Shown: in pieces, positions 33,940 to 43,266 of the stretch | Position numbering within the stretch: the stretch's first letter is position 1 | Layout: each line of letters begins with the position of its first letter | Program-made: the position numbers and the translations under genes | DNA from: Candidatus Goldiibacteriota bacterium | GTDB taxonomy: Bacteria; Oederibacteriota; PGYV01; DYJU01 | Direction: 5' to 3' | Assembly (NCBI GenBank): GCA_938034975.1 | Contig: CALHNI010000001.1 | Coordinates: forward strand, 1-64,000 | Length of the DNA stretch: 64,000 nt | Notes under the pieces: generated by a model | The model's database searches: none | What the model was told of the DNA's origin: nothing | The model's input: the letters and a program-made list of their open reading frames with translations, nothing else

Positions 33940-34905
33940 TCAACCTTTTAAAGGATAAAAACATTTTACATAATTTTTCCCTACTCGGACAACTTCCGGT
34001 TGATACCGTCTGCATTTTGCCTTTGAAAATTCGCACCTGCCGGAAAAACTACAATTTTTAAAATTTTCTTTCATATCAGGGAATTCACCTTTTATTACCT
34101 TGAATTTTTTTATTTTCTTTTTAATATCGGGAATTATTTCAAATAATGCTTTTGTGTAGGGATGATGCGCATCCTTTGCTGATCTTATAAATCCATCTTC
34201 CACAATTTCACCTGCATATATAACTACAATTCTTTCACATAACTCCAAAGCAAGATGTAAATCATGAGTTATAAGTATGGTTGTAAGATTTCTTTTAATT
34301 TTTAATTTTTTTAAAAGTTCAATTATCTGCGCCTGCACAGTAACATCAAGAGAAGTTGTGGGTTCATCAGCAACAAGTATTTCTGGTGATAAACTTAAAG
34401 CAATTGCAATCATAACTCTCTGTTGTAATCCACCTGATAACTGGTGCGGATAGGATTCATAAACTCTTTTTTCATCTTTTATCCCAACTTCTTTCAAAAG
34501 ATTTAGTCCAATATTTTTTAAAACATCTTTATTGCTTATTTTCTCCCTTATTTTGATTGTTTCTTCTATCTGCTCTTTGATACTAAAAACTGGATTCAAT
34601 GATGCTCCTGGCTCCTGAAAAATCATGCCAATTTTTTTTCCACGTATATCCAATAACTGTTGATTATTTTTGTCTAAAATTTCTTCATTATCTATTTTGA
34701 TTGAGCCAAAAATTTCTGCATTTTCTGGCAAAAGTTTAATCATGGAAACTGCAAGTGTTGATTTTCCACAACCGGATTCTCCGACTACAGCTACTGTTTC
34801 ACCTTTTTTTATATTTAAATTTATATTTTTCAATGCATATATTTTTTCATTAGATGAGATTTTATAATTAACACATAAATCTTTTATCTCAATAATATTC
34901 CTCAT
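33940..34905 (-). CDS. oligopeptide/oligosaccharide ABC transporter ATPase, DppD/OppD type
   Basis: The 321-residue ATPase shows GESGCGKSTLA, LSGGLQQRVMIA, LVADEPTTSLDVT and ITHDL. The C-terminal extension with HHPYTKALFEIIP and the cysteine pattern CSFSGRCEFSKAKC...YVKCFYP is characteristic of DppD/OppD, where it can hold an iron-sulfur cluster. It lies 4 bases after the permease gene and is followed by the DppF-type subunit. Confidence 0.94.
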   Translation of the reverse strand: MRNIIEIKDLCVNYKISSNEKIYALKNINLNIKKGETVAVVGESGCGKSTLAVSMIKLLPENAEIFGSIKIDNEEILDKNNQQLLDIRGKKIGMIFQEPGASLNPVFSIKEQIEETIKIREKISNKDVLKNIGLNLLKEVGIKDEKRVYESYPHQLSGGLQQRVMIAIALSLSPEILVADEPTTSLDVTVQAQIIELLKKLKIKRNLTTILITHDLHLALELCERIVVIYAGEIVEDGFIRSAKDAHHPYTKALFEIIPDIKKKIKKFKVIKGEFPDMKENFKNCSFSGRCEFSKAKCRRYQPEVVRVGKNYVKCFYPLKG

Positions 34906-34909
34906 CTTT

Positions 34910-35716
34910 TTACTCTTTTTTCAGTTTGGGATTAAAAAGATCTCTTAATCCCTCTCCTAAAAGATTTAATGAAAAAACTGTTAAAAATATGGCAACACCA
35001 GGAAACAAAATAAGCCACCACGCGGTATGTATGTAATCTTTTCCAGACATTAAAATGTTACCCCAGCTTGGATATGGGGGTTGAACACCCAAACCTAAAA
35101 ATGAGAGTCCTGATTCTATTAAAATTGCACCAGATATACCAAAAACAATATATACAAGAATCGGGCCCAATGTATTTAAAATAATATATTTAAAAATTAT
35201 AACTCTTTTGGGTAATCCAATAAGTTTTGCAGATTCAATAAATGCAGAATTTTTTATTTTAAGAACCTCGGCTCTTACTATCCTTGCTATATCTGTCCAG
35301 GATGTAAGTCCAATTATGATAATGATGTTTATAATAGATGGCCCAAGATAAACAATAAGCATAAGTATTAAAAACAATACAGGTATGGTAAGTATTATAT
35401 CTACTATGCGCATCATTATATTATCCAAAACACCACCCAAATAACCTGAAACAGCACCATATAATACTCCAATAAAAGTTGCAATTATAACTGCTAACAG
35501 CCCGACACTCAATGATACTCTTGCACCATATAACATTCTTGTAAAAACATCTCTTCCCAATTCATCTGTCCCAAAAATATGCTTTAAAGAAGGGGGCTGT
35601 AATCTTAAACTTATATCCTGGGTTTTATAATCATAACTTGATATAAAAGGTGCAAATATGGCCAAAATTATAAAAAAAATTAACACTATAAGTCCTGTCC
35701 AAATCATTTTTTTCAT
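34910..35716 (-). CDS. ABC transporter permease, DppC/OppC type
   Basis: The 268-residue inner-membrane protein has about six membrane segments. It has the family N-terminus (SYDYKTQDISLRLQPPS, GTDELGRDVFTRMLYGARVS) and the EAA-like coupling loop ESAKLIGLPKRVIIFKYI. The C-terminal PSWGNIL segment is also typical. It pairs with the DppB-type permease 41 bases upstream and with the two ATPases downstream. Confidence 0.94.
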   Translation of the reverse strand: MKKMIWTGLIVLIFFIILAIFAPFISSYDYKTQDISLRLQPPSLKHIFGTDELGRDVFTRMLYGARVSLSVGLLAVIIATFIGVLYGAVSGYLGGVLDNIMMRIVDIILTIPVLFLILMLIVYLGPSIINIIIIIGLTSWTDIARIVRAEVLKIKNSAFIESAKLIGLPKRVIIFKYIILNTLGPILVYIVFGISGAILIESGLSFLGLGVQPPYPSWGNILMSGKDYIHTAWWLILFPGVAIFLTVFSLNLLGEGLRDLFNPKLKKE

Positions 35717-35757
35717 ATAAATTCCTCATCCATTAAAAACCAACATATTTCTTTTTA

Positions 35758-36729
35758 CTATTTATATCTTATTCTAGGATCAATCAATGCATATGAAATA
35801 TCAGCAAGCAGATTGCCTAACAAAGTCAAAAATGCAGCCATTGTTACAACTCCCATAATAACAGGGTAATCAAAATTAACAGCTGCTTCATAAGCCAACC
35901 TGCCCATTCCTGGCCAAGCAAAAATTGTTTCAAATATAAAACTACCACCTATAAGTCCTGGCAAAGAAAGTCCAAGTAAGGTAATTACCGGTAATAAACT
36001 GTTTTTTAATGCATGTTTGTAAATTATAATATTTTCAGGCATTCCTTTTGCATAAGATGCTTTTATAAATTGCTGATTTATAGTTTCAATCATACTGTTT
36101 TTTACATATCTTGAGATATATGCGAGCCCGCCAAAAGCAGTTATAAAAACAGGTAAAAGTAAATGCTTTAAAATATCAATTATTTTTTCTCCTGTATTTA
36201 AAAAATCAAAATTAACTGACTTTAGACCTGAAATTGGCAGTAAGTTTAACTTAACACCAAATATGAACATTAAAATTAAAGCAAGCCAGAACGATGGCAT
36301 AGAATATCCCATAAAAGTAATAACAGTTATACTTTTGTCATAAAAAGAATTTCTTTTTAATGCAGATGTAACCCCAAGAATTATACCTATAAAAAATTCT
36401 AAAATCAAAGCAGATATATTAAGTAAAAGTGTGGCTGGTAATCTTTCTGCAACTTTTATAAGCACTGGTCTTCCGTCAAGGAAAGAATTTCCAAAATCAA
36501 AAAAAATAAATCTCTTAAGCCATTTTAAATATTGTATATATAACGGCTCATCAAGTCCATAAAGAGATTTTAATCTCGCAATAGAATCAGGCGATGTCCT
36601 TATGTCCATCTGGAGATTTACAGTTGTAAATCCGCCTGGGGTTAAATGAATTATAGAAAAAGTTATCAGTGTAATACCAAAAAGAATAGGAACAAGCAGT
36701 AACAATCTTTTTATTATATAATTTCTCAT
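35758..36729 (-). CDS. ABC transporter permease, DppB/OppB type
   Basis: The 323 residues show the DppB hallmarks: RNYIIKRLLLLVPILFGIT start, LYGLDEPLYIQYLKWL, SYAKGMPENIIIYKHALKNSLLP (the ATPase-coupling loop) and FIFETIFAWPGMGRLAYEA. It follows the MalG-type permease by 50 bases on the same strand. No Opp-type solute-binding protein is encoded in the window, which is unusual for a complete B-C-D-F set. Confidence 0.94.
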   Translation of the reverse strand: MRNYIIKRLLLLVPILFGITLITFSIIHLTPGGFTTVNLQMDIRTSPDSIARLKSLYGLDEPLYIQYLKWLKRFIFFDFGNSFLDGRPVLIKVAERLPATLLLNISALILEFFIGIILGVTSALKRNSFYDKSITVITFMGYSMPSFWLALILMFIFGVKLNLLPISGLKSVNFDFLNTGEKIIDILKHLLLPVFITAFGGLAYISRYVKNSMIETINQQFIKASYAKGMPENIIIYKHALKNSLLPVITLLGLSLPGLIGGSFIFETIFAWPGMGRLAYEAAVNFDYPVIMGVVTMAAFLTLLGNLLADISYALIDPRIRYK

Positions 36730-36779
36730 TTCAAAATATTTTTACTCAACAAGTAAAAACCAAAAATATCAATTAATTT

Positions 36780-38036
36780 TTATCCTTTAAGACCGCTTGT
36801 TGCAACTCCTTCTATAAAATATCTCTGCCCAACAAAGAACACTATAAGAACAGGCAATAAAACTATCGTTGAAGCTGCCATCATTAGATGATAATACGAG
36901 CCATACATTGTTGTAAATGTTTGTAAACCCAAAGCAAGCGTATATTTTGATGAACTGTTAAGATAAATAAGTGGATTTAAAAAATCATTCCAGTTATATA
37001 CAAAACCAAATATGGCAACAGTAATCAATGCCGGCTTAACAAGCGGCAATAAAATTATATAGAGTATCTGGAAATAATTGCAGCCGTCTATTTTAGCTGC
37101 ATCATCAAGTTCATAAGGTATTGTCATAAAAAATTGTCTTATAAGAAAAATATTAAATGCTCCTCCACCAAAAAATGTAGGAACAATTAAAGGTGCAAAA
37201 GTATCTATCCATCCCAAATATTTAAAAAGTATAAAAGTAGGTATCATTGTAACCTGGACCGGTATCATCATAGTGCTTATCATGAGTAAAAACAAAGGGT
37301 CTCTTAAAGGAAATCTGAAACGTGCAAATCCATAAGCTACAAATGTTGAACTTAATACAACGCCAATTATTGCAGATACAGTTATTATAATTGTATTTAA
37401 TAGATATGTATTAAAAGTTTCATTCAAAGCCTTTGGTGCCCATGCTTCCAGGTAATTTCTCCATTGTGGTAAAATTGTTGCTAAATGCTGTCCAACTTTA
37501 ACTTTTTGCCCTTCCTTAACTTTTAATCTTATTCCTTTTGGAAGATTATATTCCTGGATTGTAAGATCTGCTTTTGAAACAATCCTTAAAATTGTTGTCC
37601 CATCAGCATTATTAATAATTTTCACAATACCGGTTTCAGGTAATTCAGCAGCAACGTCTCCTGATTTTATTAACTGTTTATCTTTAACAAGCAAAGTCCC
37701 GACCGCCGGAACTACAACAGAACTTGCCACTTTACCATCTTTTATTATATCAATAATTTTGCTACCTTCTTCTCCTTTTGAAATAATAACCCTACCACTT
37801 GCTTTGGCAATTAATTTAGTTTCATAATCAAGTTTAATATGGGAAATCGGTATCCATTTTGGTGGAATAGTAAAAATTTCAGTTGGAGTTTTTAATGAAG
37901 TGGTTATCATCCATACAAGTGGCACAACAAAAATACAAGCTCCTGCCCATGCAATTATGAAAAGTATTAAACTGATTATTCTCTCCTGCCTTTTTTTGCT
38001 TGCCCAAAAACCGGCATTTTTTGATGTATAATCCAT
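36780..38036 (-). CDS. carbohydrate ABC transporter permease (MalG type) with a duplicated beta-domain insertion
   Basis: This is a MalG/LacG-like CUT1 permease of 418 residues, well over the usual 270-300. The first membrane segment (about 20-45) and the SLKTPTEIF...PPKWIP region are followed by an extra stretch of about 120 residues (67-190). The rest is standard, including DDAAKIDGCNYFQILYIILLP, the EAA coupling loop. The insertion has two related halves: VVVPAVGTLLVKDKQLIKSG (108-127) and YNLPKGIRLKVKEGQKVKVG (163-182). Both resemble barrel-sandwich-hybrid modules such as that of RNA polymerase beta-prime. It should face the outside of the inner membrane. It lies 26 bases after the MalF-type gene. 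Confidence 0.9.
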   Translation of the reverse strand: MDYTSKNAGFWASKKRQERIISLILFIIAWAGACIFVVPLVWMITTSLKTPTEIFTIPPKWIPISHIKLDYETKLIAKASGRVIISKGEEGSKIIDIIKDGKVASSVVVPAVGTLLVKDKQLIKSGDVAAELPETGIVKIINNADGTTILRIVSKADLTIQEYNLPKGIRLKVKEGQKVKVGQHLATILPQWRNYLEAWAPKALNETFNTYLLNTIIITVSAIIGVVLSSTFVAYGFARFRFPLRDPLFLLMISTMMIPVQVTMIPTFILFKYLGWIDTFAPLIVPTFFGGGAFNIFLIRQFFMTIPYELDDAAKIDGCNYFQILYIILLPLVKPALITVAIFGFVYNWNDFLNPLIYLNSSSKYTLALGLQTFTTMYGSYYHLMMAASTIVLLPVLIVFFVGQRYFIEGVATSGLKG

Positions 38037-38062
38037 TAATAATACCTCCGTATTATTTTTTT

Positions 38063-38989
38063 CTATTTTTTTAATTCACCTTCATAGTATACCCATTTTG
38101 AAAATTTAAATTGAAGCATTGTAGCAATAAGAATTATTATAAAAAGTATCCAGGCGAGTGCTGAAGCATAACCCATCTGGTGAAATTTAAATGCTTTCTG
38201 ATATATATATAAAACAAGAACCAGTGTTGAATCTGCAGGACCACCCTGCCCCTGCGTCATAACATAAACCTGTGTAAATATCTGGAATGACCATACAATA
38301 CTCATTATAAGATTAAAAAATATTACAGGAGAAAGCATAGGCAGAGTTATATTCCAGAACTTTTGAAATATATTAGCACCATCAATTTCAGCTGCTTCAT
38401 ACAGTTGCCTTGGTATACCTTGAAGTCCTGCTAGATAAATTATCATGTTACCACCAACTCCCCATAAACTCATTATAATAAGGGCTGGTTTTGACCATTC
38501 TTCGCTTGCAAGCCATAAAGGTCCTTTTATACCTAATTTACCAAGAAAATAGTTAATAAGTCCAAAGTCCGGATTAAAAAGCCACATCCATATAATTGCT
38601 GATGCAACACCTGCTGTGACAGACGGCAAATAATAAATGGTTCTTAATAACCTTACTGATTTCCATTTCTGATTCATAAGTAAAGCAACTATAATTGAAC
38701 CAACAATACCTATTGGAACTGCAAAAATTGTATAATAAAAGGTATTGTATAAACTTTTCCAGAATTTAGGGTCACTCATTATTTTTATAAAATTATCCAT
38801 TCCAACAAACTGTGGCGGTGTTATCAAATCCCACTTGCAAAAAGCAAGAACCAAAGATGCAATTATAGGGCCACCAACAAAAAATATCATCCCAAGTATC
38901 CACGGCATAAGAAAAACATAACCCCATATTGCTTCATGTGTGCTCATTTTAAGATATGGTTTTTTAATTTTCCTGGAAGCAACTTCCAT
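38063..38989 (-). CDS. carbohydrate ABC transporter permease (MalF/UgpA type)
   Basis: The 308-residue CUT1 permease has six predicted membrane segments. It shows VFLMPWILGMIFFVGGP at the start, GMDNFIKIMSDPKFWKSLYNT, the coupling loop EAAEIDGANIFQKFWNITLP and a QVYVMTQGGP-type segment (TQGQGGPADST). It partners the MalG-type permease 26 bases downstream and the binding lipoprotein 26 bases upstream. No CUT1 ATPase (MsmK/MalK) is present in the operon, so a shared ATPase must be encoded elsewhere. Confidence 0.94.
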   Translation of the reverse strand: MEVASRKIKKPYLKMSTHEAIWGYVFLMPWILGMIFFVGGPIIASLVLAFCKWDLITPPQFVGMDNFIKIMSDPKFWKSLYNTFYYTIFAVPIGIVGSIIVALLMNQKWKSVRLLRTIYYLPSVTAGVASAIIWMWLFNPDFGLINYFLGKLGIKGPLWLASEEWSKPALIIMSLWGVGGNMIIYLAGLQGIPRQLYEAAEIDGANIFQKFWNITLPMLSPVIFFNLIMSIVWSFQIFTQVYVMTQGQGGPADSTLVLVLYIYQKAFKFHQMGYASALAWILFIIILIATMLQFKFSKWVYYEGELKK

Positions 38990-39015
38990 AAAATTCCTCC
39001 GTTTTTTATTTTAAA

Positions 39016-40299
39016 TTATTTACTAAAAAAATTTTCATTTATTTCCGGAACAATTTCCTTTAATACTTTTTCTGCTTTCTCTTTTCCGCTCCAGATTTTA
39101 TCAAATGCAGGTGCTATTGCACTTACATTTATTTCTTCCCATTCTGACATCAAAGGAGCAAAAACAACATATTTTACTCCTTTTAACACAATATCTTTAT
39201 GTTTTGGTGGTCTATCATCAATAAAATATTTTGATTCTGCTATTGATATCATTGCCGGCTGTGCAAGCCCTGTTTTTGCAAGTTCAATCTGTCCTGCCTT
39301 TCCTGCAAGATAAGTTACAAGTTTCCAAGCTGCTTCTTTTTTATTTGAGGCTTTGGTTATTGCATAACCAGACCCGCCTGTTGAAAATGCCCTTATACCT
39401 TTTGGTCCTTTTGGAAACATCACAACATCCCACTGAAAATCTTTTATTTGTCTGAAAAGTGGTGTTTTCCATATTCCGCTGTAAAACATAGCAACTTTAC
39501 CGGATACAAACATATCAGATGTCCCCATTCCACCCATTGCTGTCATTTGGGAAGGTGATGGTGCAATTTTATATTTATGAATCAAATCTGCTCTGAACTG
39601 AATTGCTTCAATTGCTTCTTTTTTATTTAATGTGCATTTTTTTGGGTTTTTTACGTTATCAACCAAAGAACCACCATTACTATATACAAATGATTCCCAT
39701 ATAGGCCAGTCATCTACAAAACCAAACTGCGTATAAATTCCTTTTGAATCTTTTTTTACTAATTTTTGTCCTTTTTTAACTAAATCATACCATGTCCAGT
39801 CATCAGTCGGATATTTTACGCCTGCTTCATCAAATAATTTTTTATTATAATAAACAACACATATTGGTGCTATATCACGTGGAAGCACATATAAACTATT
39901 TCCAATTGTAAATCTGTCTATTATCTGGGGATAAAAATCTTTTTTCTTAAATGCTGTTTCTTTTTCAAGGTAAGGAGTTAAATCTTCTAAAACATTTCTT
40001 TCTGCAAATGCCTTAAAATTATTAACCTCAACAAATAAAACATCAGGTGGATTTCCACCGGCAAATTGGGTCAATACTTTTTCCATATAGGGAGGACCTG
40101 ATGGTGCTCTTTCAGCACTCACTTTTATCTTTGTATCTTTTTCAAATTGTTTAACTAAATTTGTTATTATTTCTATTTCCTGCACATCGCCCCAGTACAT
40201 AAATCTTAACATATCCTTTGAAACCGCTTTACTTTTACCGCAGGAATTAAAAAAAACCAGTAAAAAGATCATCAAGACCAGAGAAATAATCTTTTTCAT
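39016..40299 (-). CDS. sugar-binding lipoprotein of an ABC transporter (CUT1)
   Basis: A 427-residue extracytoplasmic solute-binding protein with a lipoprotein signal (lipobox FFNSC, Cys20). The mature part begins with the CUT1 pattern MLRFMYWGDVQEIEIITNLVKQFEKDTKI. GGNPPDVLFVEVNNFKAFAERN and the conserved DDWTWYDLVKKGQKL follow. The C-terminal SGKVAMFYSGIW segment completes the two-lobed fold. It is first in the transporter operon with its own promoter (40331-40358) and AAGGAGG. A close paralogue is encoded at 54071-55366. Oligosaccharides released by the nearby GH8 and GH18 enzymes are plausible ligands, by inference only. Confidence 0.93.
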   Translation of the reverse strand: MKKIISLVLMIFLLVFFNSCGKSKAVSKDMLRFMYWGDVQEIEIITNLVKQFEKDTKIKVSAERAPSGPPYMEKVLTQFAGGNPPDVLFVEVNNFKAFAERNVLEDLTPYLEKETAFKKKDFYPQIIDRFTIGNSLYVLPRDIAPICVVYYNKKLFDEAGVKYPTDDWTWYDLVKKGQKLVKKDSKGIYTQFGFVDDWPIWESFVYSNGGSLVDNVKNPKKCTLNKKEAIEAIQFRADLIHKYKIAPSPSQMTAMGGMGTSDMFVSGKVAMFYSGIWKTPLFRQIKDFQWDVVMFPKGPKGIRAFSTGGSGYAITKASNKKEAAWKLVTYLAGKAGQIELAKTGLAQPAMISIAESKYFIDDRPPKHKDIVLKGVKYVVFAPLMSEWEEINVSAIAPAFDKIWSGKEKAEKVLKEIVPEINENFFSK

Positions 40300-40330
40300 A
40301 CAACAAATCCTCCTTAATAAATTTTTATTT

Positions 40331-40358
40331 ATTTTACTATTTTAAATGTTAAAGTCAA
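40331..40358 (-). promoter_or_regulatory. promoter of the transporter operon
   Basis: On the minus strand TTGACT (40353-40358), a 16-base spacer and TAAAAT (40331-40336) precede the binding-protein gene by about 32 bases. AAGGAGG lies just before the ATG. The remaining DNA up to 40551 is AT-rich with no recognised feature. Confidence 0.65.
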
Positions 40359-40551
40359 GGAATTTTTAATGAAGGCAAGTCTGCATAATAAATTTTCTTT
40401 CACACTTAAAAAATATGTTTAAAAATGAATGTTATAATGAAAAAAAGGGATTTTAATAAAAAAGATAGTATTCCCTGTATATTACTTCCCATTTTTTACT
40501 TCATCTCAATTTTTAATAGGGGATAAACATAGGTATATTTTTTTTATAACT

Positions 40552-41659
40552 TTAAGATGAATTAAATCCTATCTGTATCGCTTTACTAATTAATCTTTGA
40601 TATACTTCTTGAGTTATATACTTCGCCCTTAAATCTTCCAAAAGTATTCGGGCAATGTTTCTAATACTACCAAATACTTTTACTATCTGCTTTTTGAGTA
40701 AAATCCATTTTTTCATCAATTGATTAATATTGTGCGCTATCTGCATCAGCAGATAGAAATTCTTCATACCTACATTGTCATAACTGTAACCATGTTCCAG
40801 ATTATATCCCCATTCTTTTGTATATTAAAATATCTTTCATCTTCTACGCCCTCCTTCCACTATTTTACTAAAATTGTTTTTATTAATTTCTATGTCTGTT
40901 ATCCATACAAATCGTTTTTTTCTTCCCCTCCCTTTTCTATACATTCTAACACATTTACTTTATAACTACTTTTATATTGCATCACATCTTCTACCCATCT
41001 ACATTCCTGTTTTATTTACCTAATGCTATTTTCTCCGTAATTCTCATCTCTTGCTCTTTTTAGCATTTCAAATTCTTCCCATGCCACTCTCATTCTCCCT
41101 TCTTTAAATGTAATTATATATATCCAATTATTTTCTTTACATACTTTTATTAATGGCTCGGTTTCATATAACCCATCTAATGATAAACATATTTTTAATT
41201 GCGGAAATTTCTTCTTTAGCCTTTTACTCATCTTATAAAATGCTCTTAATTCACAATCCTGTTTGTCATATCCCTCTTTATCGTTCTCTTTAAATTCTGT
41301 CTCTATTGACAATTCTAATCCATTCTCAAATATCAATTCCGCTTCCAATATATTATGATTATAATATTCTACTTTTTCCTCTTTCTTTGATACTAAACAT
41401 TTTTTACAATGCCTCTTCTTAAACCCTAAATATCCTGTCCCATCTATCGCAATTAAATAATATTTATCTAATAACCTGCTCCTTTCTAATACCCTCTTCC
41501 TTATTAACCTTTTCACCATCTTTCTCCTTATTTCATTCACTCTTCCGGAGCAATACTTTTTAATACATATCCTATTTTATCTGGGTATGCTACCTGTTTT
41601 ACTTCTTTCTTGGTTAAATATTTGAAATTTTTTATAAATTCTTTCGTATTAAAAAATGT
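40552..41659 (-). pseudogene. broken DDE transposase (insertion-sequence remnant)
   Basis: The minus strand encodes pieces of one transposase across frames. Its best part is at 41016-41540: RRKMVKRLIRKRVLERSRLL, IAIDGTGYLGFKKRHCKKC, YDKQDCELRAF, LSLDGLYETEP and ITFKEG. The N-terminal piece ends in SIAPEE and is joined by a frameshift near 41545. There is an in-frame TAA at 41016-41018, after which KQECRWVEDVMQYKSSYKV continues. Further shifts occur in an A-run near 40917, in the GGRRR region near 40840 and in a G-run near 40815. The end is GYNLEHGYSYDNVGMKNFY. At least five lesions make it non-functional. The family is a widespread IS transposase type; exact IS assignment and terminal repeats were not established. 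Confidence 0.85.
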
Positions 41660-41839
41660 CTACGCGACTCTAATTTACATATAAATAGTAAAATCACAAC
41701 CCACAGTATATGCTACAAGTATATGTATCATAGAATAATCTATCTTATCCTTTGCGAAAAATTTTTTTTTAATAATTTAATGGGATTTAATTTCTATTGT
41801 AAAATTAATATTATTTTGCTGCAGGTACGAAAAAAAAAC

Positions 41840-42252
41840 TTATTCTGCAGGACTGGACTTGCCTGAACTTGTAGAATCAGCTATTAAAAGATGTGGTAAA
41901 TCATTAAAAGAATGGTATATTACACCAGTTATATTTTTGCCTATGGGGATTCTAAGTGTATTTCTTTATGCCACAACATCTTCATCTGAAACGTAAGTGG
42001 TATCGGTGTTAGTATTGCCTAGGATTATTTTTATTACTTTAGATTCATAATCAGGCGTAATCATAAGTTCTTTAACACCCAGAACTATTTTAGCGTCTTC
42101 TTCGGAAGATTTTAAATCTTTTACTGAAATTTTAGATGAAGGTTTAACATAGAAGGCATCACTAAGTTCTGTATGTTCTTTTTAATAACTGTCAAATCCA
42201 AACCAAGTTGCTTATAACCATTAAGCAATTCTAATATAGTCAGACTTACCAT
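41840..42252 (-). pseudogene. FtsK/SpoIIIE-like DNA translocase remnant
   Basis: Starting at ATG 42252, two bases after the upstream gene, the frame reads MVSLTILELLNGYKQLGLDL and then shifts by one base in an A-run near 42180. It continues through SEEDAKIVLGVKELMITPDY and meets an in-frame TAA at 41966. The same frame resumes with RIPIGKNITGVIYHSF and NDLPHLLIADSTSSGKS, then stops at 41840. The last piece matches the FtsK Walker A context (GKDITG...PHLLIAGATGSGKS), with an altered loop. The rest of the ATPase is missing, probably removed when the adjacent transposon inserted. It was part of an operon with the two unknown genes upstream. Confidence 0.7.
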
Positions 42253-42254
42253 GC

Positions 42255-42860
42255 TTAAAAGAATATTTTTATATGTGTTCCTATAAGCCAAGCTAAAACA
42301 ACTACTGCTCCAAGTGCTAATACATACAAAAATTTTTTAATTAAATTATCTTTTAGTTCTAAAAATTTATAATAGTTCCAAGAACTTTTTAACGCATCCA
42401 GATTTTTTTGATACAGTGTAGTTAATTCATTATATATATCTATTAATAATTCTTTAGTTGCTGGATCTTCGCATTTTTCTATTTGTTTTTTAAGTTCATC
42501 TATAGTAATTTCAGCAGCGTAAGAATATGCTCCCTTTTCTGCTCTAGCAGAAATAAGAATAAATGGTCGCAGTATATTAATATATTTTACTTTAACTACT
42601 TCCTGAATAAAATTTCTATGCATTTCTGCGGCAAATTTAAATTTTTTATAATACACCGCTTTATTTATCAAATAGAAAAAGAAAAATGCTCTTTCTTCGG
42701 GTATCATCTCCTTTAAATATATTTTATCTTTATAAGGTTCAATTCCATTTTTTACCACATTATCCGCAAGTTTATACAGGCCGTCTCGCAACATAATCTC
42801 ATGGATCTTCTTATGTTGTTCTTGTATTATACGTTCAAGTTCTGTTTTATATTTTTTCAT
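42255..42860 (-). CDS. unknown protein with C-terminal membrane anchor
   Basis: I do not recognise this 201-residue protein. It is mostly charged helix, for example KYKTELERIIQEQHKKIHEI and AAEITIDELKKQIEKC, with a hydrophobic C-terminal segment (about 178-197, LYVLALGAVVVLAWLIGTHI). That gives a tail-anchored topology with the helical part in the cytoplasm. It follows the 123-residue gene by 24 bases and precedes the FtsK-like remnant by 2 bases, so the three were co-transcribed. It may be an accessory protein of a lost DNA-translocation or mobile-element system. No lesions are visible. Confidence 0.65.
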   Translation of the reverse strand: MKKYKTELERIIQEQHKKIHEIMLRDGLYKLADNVVKNGIEPYKDKIYLKEMIPEERAFFFFYLINKAVYYKKFKFAAEMHRNFIQEVVKVKYINILRPFILISARAEKGAYSYAAEITIDELKKQIEKCEDPATKELLIDIYNELTTLYQKNLDALKSSWNYYKFLELKDNLIKKFLYVLALGAVVVLAWLIGTHIKIFF

Positions 42861-42884
42861 TGTATACCCTCCAGTTTCCCTTAT

Positions 42885-43256
42885 TTAAAATTGTTGAAAC
42901 ATATTTGATGGTATTTTTACTTCTGTAAGATATGCTGCTTTAAATATATAATGAAGTTTAGTTGCGTGGTCTAAGCATTCAGTTACATAATATAGCATAG
43001 CATTTATTTTTGATCTTTCTGTAACTTTTTCTATATTTGTAGAATCTTGTTTAGCGATTGCTTCTCGTTTTACATCTGATGTAACCGATGGATCTATTTT
43101 TGATGAGTTCATAAGTGCTTTTGAGTATAACAATTTTGTTTCACGTTCTAATTCTGCCGAGGTAAAACTTAATAAGGTTTTAAACTCAGCAGGTTTTGCT
43201 CCTACATTTATTTGCGGCTTCAATAGCCAAGTTTTAAAATGGAATTTGAAACTCAT
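42885..43256 (-). CDS. unknown 123-residue protein, first gene of the decayed island operon
   Basis: I do not recognise this protein. It is helical and polar, with FTSAELERETKLLYSKALMN and NAMLYYVTECLDHATKLHYI as its most regular parts and no membrane segment. The ATG is only about 10 bases from the -10 box of a near-consensus promoter and has no Shine-Dalgarno, so it may be translated from a leaderless mRNA. It is followed by the tail-anchored unknown gene and the FtsK-like remnant. Function cannot be inferred. Confidence 0.6.
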   Translation of the reverse strand: MSFKFHFKTWLLKPQINVGAKPAEFKTLLSFTSAELERETKLLYSKALMNSSKIDPSVTSDVKREAIAKQDSTNIEKVTERSKINAMLYYVTECLDHATKLHYIFKAAYLTEVKIPSNMFQQF

Positions 43257-43266
43257 GGTATGATAA

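Noticed and set aside
33932..34036. N-terminal extension of the DppF-type ATPase
   Set aside because: It would overlap the upstream ATPase gene by about 97 bases and precedes the normal domain start; ATG 33931 fits the family length.
41800..41996. Plus-strand frame reading GLDLPELVESAIKRCGKSLK and ending in a hydrophobic stretch
   Set aside because: It has no start codon with a ribosome site and is antisense to the FtsK-like Walker A piece, which gives a recognisable family match on the minus strand.
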